Source: Acidobacteriota bacterium
Lineage (GTDB): Bacteria > Acidobacteriota > Blastocatellia > RBC074
DNA length: 6,998 nucleotides
NCBI GenBank assembly: GCA_013140935.1
Contig: JABFSD010000063.1
Location: 1-6,998, forward strand
Reading direction: 5' to 3'
The stretch's first letter is position 1, and every line of letters starts with the position of its first letter. Positions 6,341 to 6,998 of the stretch are shown here, piece by piece. Position numbers and translations under genes: made by a program. The notes beneath the pieces were generated by a model, which had not been told where the DNA came from, made no database searches, and saw only the letters and a list, made by a program, of their open reading frames with translations.

Positions 6341-6346
6341 TCCTCC
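6341..6346 (-). promoter_or_regulatory. Strong Shine-Dalgarno site of the TPR gene
   Basis: On the minus strand GGAGGA is followed by AATT and the ATG at 6336-6334. GGAGG to ATG spacing is 5 nt. It is the best ribosome-binding site in the window and fixes the start of the TPR gene; most other genes here have weak or no such site. Confidence 0.85.
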
Positions 6347-6352
6347 GTGAGT

Positions 6353-6380
6353 GGGGACGCGAAAACCGTCTCGCGTTCCC
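6353..6380 (-). promoter_or_regulatory. Hairpin in the TPR gene leader
   Basis: Arms 6353-6362 (GGGGACGCGA) and 6371-6380 (TCGCGTTCCC) form a 10-bp stem with one G-T wobble on the plus strand, around an 8-nt loop. On the minus strand the hairpin ends 6 nt before the GGAGGA of the TPR gene. If the candidate promoter at 6385-6413 is right, the transcript would begin at or very near its first arm, giving a 5'-terminal stem-loop that could stabilise the mRNA or modulate translation. No T-run follows, so a terminator is unlikely. Confidence 0.5.
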
Positions 6381-6384
6381 GGTG

Positions 6385-6413
6385 ATGATACTCCTTCTCT
6401 GATTGTGTGTTGA
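6385..6413 (-). promoter_or_regulatory. Candidate promoter of the TPR gene
   Basis: On the minus strand TCAACA (6413-6408, 4 of 6 to TTGACA) is followed by a 17-nt spacer and TATCAT (6390-6385, 5 of 6 to TATAAT). The predicted start of transcription is about 6378-6380, some 43 nt before the ATG. Only a match to the sigma-70 consensus supports it. Confidence 0.4.
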
Positions 6414-6487
6414 TGATGGGCGCGTTTGGCGATCAATGGCTTTGGTAAGGGAACGATTGTTTTGATAGAAGCGCCTGTCATCAACGC

Positions 6488-6521
6488 CGCGCACGGGAAT
6501 CGTTGGCGCGCACGGGAATCG
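6488..6521 (+). repeat. 15-bp direct repeat in the kinase promoter region
   Basis: CGCGCACGGGAATCG occurs at 6488-6502 and 6507-6521 with a 19-bp period and a 4-bp gap (TTGG). The second copy ends 2 bp before the TATACT box at 6524 and fills most of the spacer of the candidate promoter. It could be a pair of regulator sites or a recent small duplication. Confidence 0.85.
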
Positions 6522-6529
6522 GGTATACT
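6503..6529 (+). promoter_or_regulatory. Candidate promoter of the Ser/Thr kinase gene
   Basis: TATACT (6524-6529) matches the -10 consensus at 5 of 6 bases. TTGGCG (6503-6508) matches the -35 consensus at 4 of 6, with a short 15-nt spacer. Transcription would start near 6536, leaving a leader of about 93 nt. The short spacer and the direct repeat lying within it hint at activator control. The box is convincing; the -35 is weak. Confidence 0.42.
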
Positions 6530-6628
6530 GCGAAAAAGCTGGACTTCAGCGAGTTTAACCGCGACCAGTTGTTCTTGCGCGCAATCATTGAGTCGTCACC
6601 AGCGATTGAATCGAACAGGAAACCCATA

Positions 6629-6998
6629 ATGCCCTTAAACGCCAACACCCGGCTTGACCATTACGAAATCATCGCTCCGCTTGGCGCAGGCGGGATGGGC
6701 GAAGTTTATCGCGCGCGCGATACGCGACTTGACCGTGAAGTCGCCATCAAAGTGCTGCCCGCCGACTTTGCCAAAGATACCGACCGGCTCAAACGCTTCG
6801 AACAAGAAGCGCGCGCTACGTCGGCGTTGAATCATCCGAACATTTTGACGGTGCATGATTTCGGACTGCACGAAAGCGCGCCTTACCTCGTCGCCGAATT
6901 GCTCGCGGGCGAAGAGTTGCGCGCGCAACTGAATGCGGGCGCGATTACGCCGAAGCGAGCGATTGATTACGCGCAGCAAGTCGCCGCCGGACTCAGCG
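6629..6998 (+). CDS. Serine/threonine protein kinase, N-terminal part
   Basis: The open frame runs off the window end after 123 complete codons. It is the N-lobe and start of the C-lobe of a Hanks-type kinase: the glycine-rich loop [10 protein letters not shown] (18-27), VAIK with the ATP-anchoring Lys41, the helix-C Glu60 ([16 protein letters not shown] region) and the hinge [10 protein letters not shown] (88-97). The catalytic HRD and DFG motifs lie beyond the window, so activity cannot be judged. The [17 protein letters not shown] pattern is typical of the many large kinases of acidobacteria, which often carry C-terminal WD40, TPR or similar repeats after a membrane helix. AGGA at 6617-6620, 8 nt before the ATG, supports this start. 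It is divergent from the TPR gene. Confidence 0.93.
   Translation, partial: MPLNANTRLDHYEIIAPLGAGGMGEVYRARDTRLDREVAIKVLPADFAKDTDRLKRFEQEARATSALNHPNILTVHDFGLHESAPYLVAELLAGEELRAQLNAGAITPKRAIDYAQQVAAGLS

Noticed and set aside
6426..6629. 67-codon plus-strand open frame between the TPR and kinase genes
   Set aside because: No ribosome-binding site or recognisable motif, and it runs through the direct repeat and the candidate kinase promoter.

Overview
The window looks like chromosomal DNA of a moderately GC-rich Gram-negative bacterium, most likely an acidobacterium (Blastocatellia-like). That is an inference from the style of the Ser/Thr kinase, the secreted His-rich TPR protein, and two kinds of interspersed repeat: TGAA-loop hairpins at the left end and a GAATTCGTG-type inverted repeat. 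No phage, transposase, CRISPR, rRNA or tRNA was seen.

Layout. Bases 1-86 hold two copies of a short hairpin repeat. A small DUF433 protein (87-389) overlaps an alpha/beta hydrolase (386-1093) by ATGA. A 30-bp-arm inverted repeat (1103-1180) separates these from dapD (1209-2060), a lysine/peptidoglycan biosynthesis gene. Next is a COG3375-type GNAT protein (2081-2887), whose start lies in a perfect 16-bp tandem duplication. Then comes an ORF6N-domain gene (about 2971-3550) broken by two single-base deletions. It is followed by an enolase-superfamily o-succinylbenzoate synthase / N-succinylamino acid racemase (3547-4656). Convergent to it, on the minus strand, is a secreted TPR protein with many His residues (4678-6336). 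A divergent intergenic region of 292 bp carries a candidate promoter for each side, a 5' hairpin and a short direct repeat. The window ends inside a Ser/Thr protein kinase gene (from 6629).

How the genes may work together. The GNAT protein and the OSBS/NSAR-family enzyme resemble two parts of the N-succinylation route that converts D- to L-amino acids. dapD just upstream is another succinyl-CoA-dependent N-succinyltransferase. No M20 hydrolase is in the window, so the pathway is a hypothesis. The alternative is that the enolase-family enzyme is simply MenC of menaquinone synthesis.

The most unusual signal is a pair of 27-nt palindromes, one just upstream of the ORF6N gene and one inside it. 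They have the same architecture and codon phase. They differ at three positions per arm, and each difference is matched on the opposite arm. This suggests a DNA or RNA target site built into the family's coding sequence.
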